DNA of 64,000 bases from the NCBI GenBank assembly GCA_017163975.1, contig JAFFSR010000136.1, positions 7,499,501 through 7,563,500 of the forward strand. The letters run 5' to 3'. The position numbers were made by a program, and so were the translations under genes. The DNA is from Anastatus disparis (Eukaryota; Arthropoda; Insecta; Hymenoptera; Eupelmidae). The number at the start of each line of letters is the position of its first letter. Position 1 is the stretch's first letter. The notes under the pieces are model-generated. The model ran no database searches. It was given only the letters and a program-made list of their open reading frames with translations, and was not told the DNA's origin. Below, piece by piece: positions 62,383 through 64,000 of this stretch.

Positions 62383-64000
62383 AAACGATTTATAAATTTA
62401 CTAAATCTTCTTCAAGTTGAGCTTAATTCATCGCTGCATATGTGTACATATATACGAGAAAAATTTGAACAACAACCTTACATTCGCGTCATCTTCATCT
62501 TTGCATGATTTTCTCAGTACAATAACATCGTATAAACAACCAGTCTTATATGCTATCATGTTAAAGATCTGGATCTACAATATTAATGCTAATAGGGTTG
62601 TACTATCTAAAACACATACGCTTCCATACAAAAGAAAGATAAAACAAAAAAAAAAGGATGTCTCCTGACACGTTCTAAGAGATATGTATATACGTACATA
62701 CAAAAGACATTGCGTGCCATGGAATTTCGCTCATTTGCCTGGCTTGATTATAATAACGAACGTCGCACGAAGAGGCACTCGTTTCACCGTGCAACCGTCA
62801 CGGCAGCGTAAATTTATTTAAATAATTAAACACAAATTACTCTTTTCTCTCTTTATCTATTTATCTCTCTCTCTCCCTCTCTATCTTTCTTTTCTTTACA
62901 ATGGGCGTTTTCTCACTCCTCTTCGTCTTTCTTTCTTTCTTTTTTTTTTCTCTTATTTTTATTTTTATACTGCAAAAACATACATATATACGTGTGTGCG
63001 AGTAAGAGAAAGAAAGGAAGCCGCGTTGTTGGTATATTTATGCTTTCGTAATAGCCGAAGGCGCAGTTTGCATGCGAGTTATAGCGCATTCCGGGAAATT
63101 CGAATGTGAAATCTCTTTTGCGTGCGCCGAGAGAGCGCACCAAGTGCGCGCATGTAACACTTGTTTGTATACAGGTTTATGTATATGCACCATATGTATA
63201 TATACACGCGCGTTTTGTACGTATATTAATTTATTCAGCGGGAATTTTGGTAGAGCTGTTCACTTGCAGTTTAAATATACTCTGTTTTGTGTGTATGCGT
63301 TAGACCATGATAAAAGTTATACACCTGCTCGAGATTTTTATTTTTTTCTTTTCCGTTAATGCGATTTACATGTATACTTTTGCGATGAGTTCAAGTTTTT
63401 TCTGCATAAGTATACGTTAAATAGAAATTTGTTTTTTTTAAAAAACGAAAAAATTTATGTATGCAAGAATTTTATCGTTATTTGAAATAAATTAACACAT
63501 TTTAAATAAAATTGAGAATTTAAGCATGAAGTTGTTTGAAGTTTTGATCGCTGTTTAAAATCTTATAAAAATTAACGAAGTAACGAATAATGTGCTCTCA
63601 TTATAAAAAAAGAATATACAAATTTTAATTAGATCGCTGATAATTTAAAGTTAAAATAAATGTTCTCGTTATACAAAATTAGGTTTTATATCTCATTAGA
63701 AATCCTTATCAAAATTAAAAATGAATATTCAAACAGAAAATATATATTAAAAAAAAAGAAATTTCTTTTGTTTTCAAATTAAGGAACAATATGAATTTAA
63801 ATTACATATGTTGAAGTGTCATTAAAATTTCTAAAAATGGTACATGCTTTCGTGAAAAAAATTACCCTTCAGCGGTATTAATTATTTAATTAGGCAAATA
63901 TAATTTTAAAAAGCATAGAAATTAAAAATTTTTCTACGTATTAATTTTTCTTCTACATGATAAAACGCTCAGATAAATAAAAGTCTTTAATATACAATAA
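62383..64000. other. gene-free stretch with GC-richer island
   Basis: A patch at about 62.70-63.36 kb contains TC runs (about 62860-62885), CG-containing sequence, and TATACACGCGCG-type alternation. Overlapping frames on both strands (62913-63143 minus, 63072-63359 and 63106-63303 plus) have no recognisable domain. After 63.4 kb it is AT-rich to the end. Confidence 0.5.

Overview
The window is AT-rich animal DNA with no protein-coding gene that I can recognise. The open reading frames are all short (longest 150 codons). They mostly translate microsatellites or polypyrimidine runs (poly-Ser/Leu/Phe, YIYIY) and match no family I know. The organism is most likely an insect, plausibly a hymenopteran such as an ant. 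This rests on base composition, the mix of AT deserts with CG-rich and GA/TC-rich patches, and tRNA-derived SINEs; it is an inference, not a diagnosis. The window is either intergenic or inside a very large intron.

The clearest content is transposon-derived. Ten copies of one tRNA-derived SINE (about 180-200 bp) lie at about 1.16, 7.58, 13.0, 14.4, 14.96, 30.0, 31.5, 49.4, 56.2 and 57.7 kb: five on the plus strand and five on the minus strand. Each has a Pol III A/B-box head, a shared body, and a 3' end with the arms CGTCGCT/AGCGACG followed by GTTAAATAAAAT. A second class is short palindromic (foldback or MITE-like) elements. The clear ones are at 16820-17054 (flanked by TA), 34466-34670 (flanked by TTAA), 39514-39684 with a diverged relative at 62210-62382, 23580-23741, and a 515-bp almost complete palindrome at 57166-57680. 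A diverged tandem repeat occupies about 55.29-56.10 kb and a weaker one about 28.02-28.60 kb.

Between the AT-rich deserts are GC-richer patches with CG clusters, GA/TC runs and TA/CA runs, at about 6.5, 8.5-9.3, 10.4-10.8, 19.0-22.3, 24.4-25.6, 36.2-38.3, 45.0-48.3, 53.0 and 62.7-63.4 kb. None of the SINE or palindromic copies falls in these patches. They are the best candidates for cis-regulatory DNA or unannotated promoters and exons, but I cannot show function from sequence alone.

I found no CRISPR array, intact tRNA, rRNA, recognised microRNA or viral gene. The most unusual items are the SINE 3' stem, which keeps pairing through paired changes in one copy, the large foldback element at 57.2-57.7 kb, the 54-bp loopless palindrome at 25955-26008, and the mirrored octamer pair at 58264-58285.
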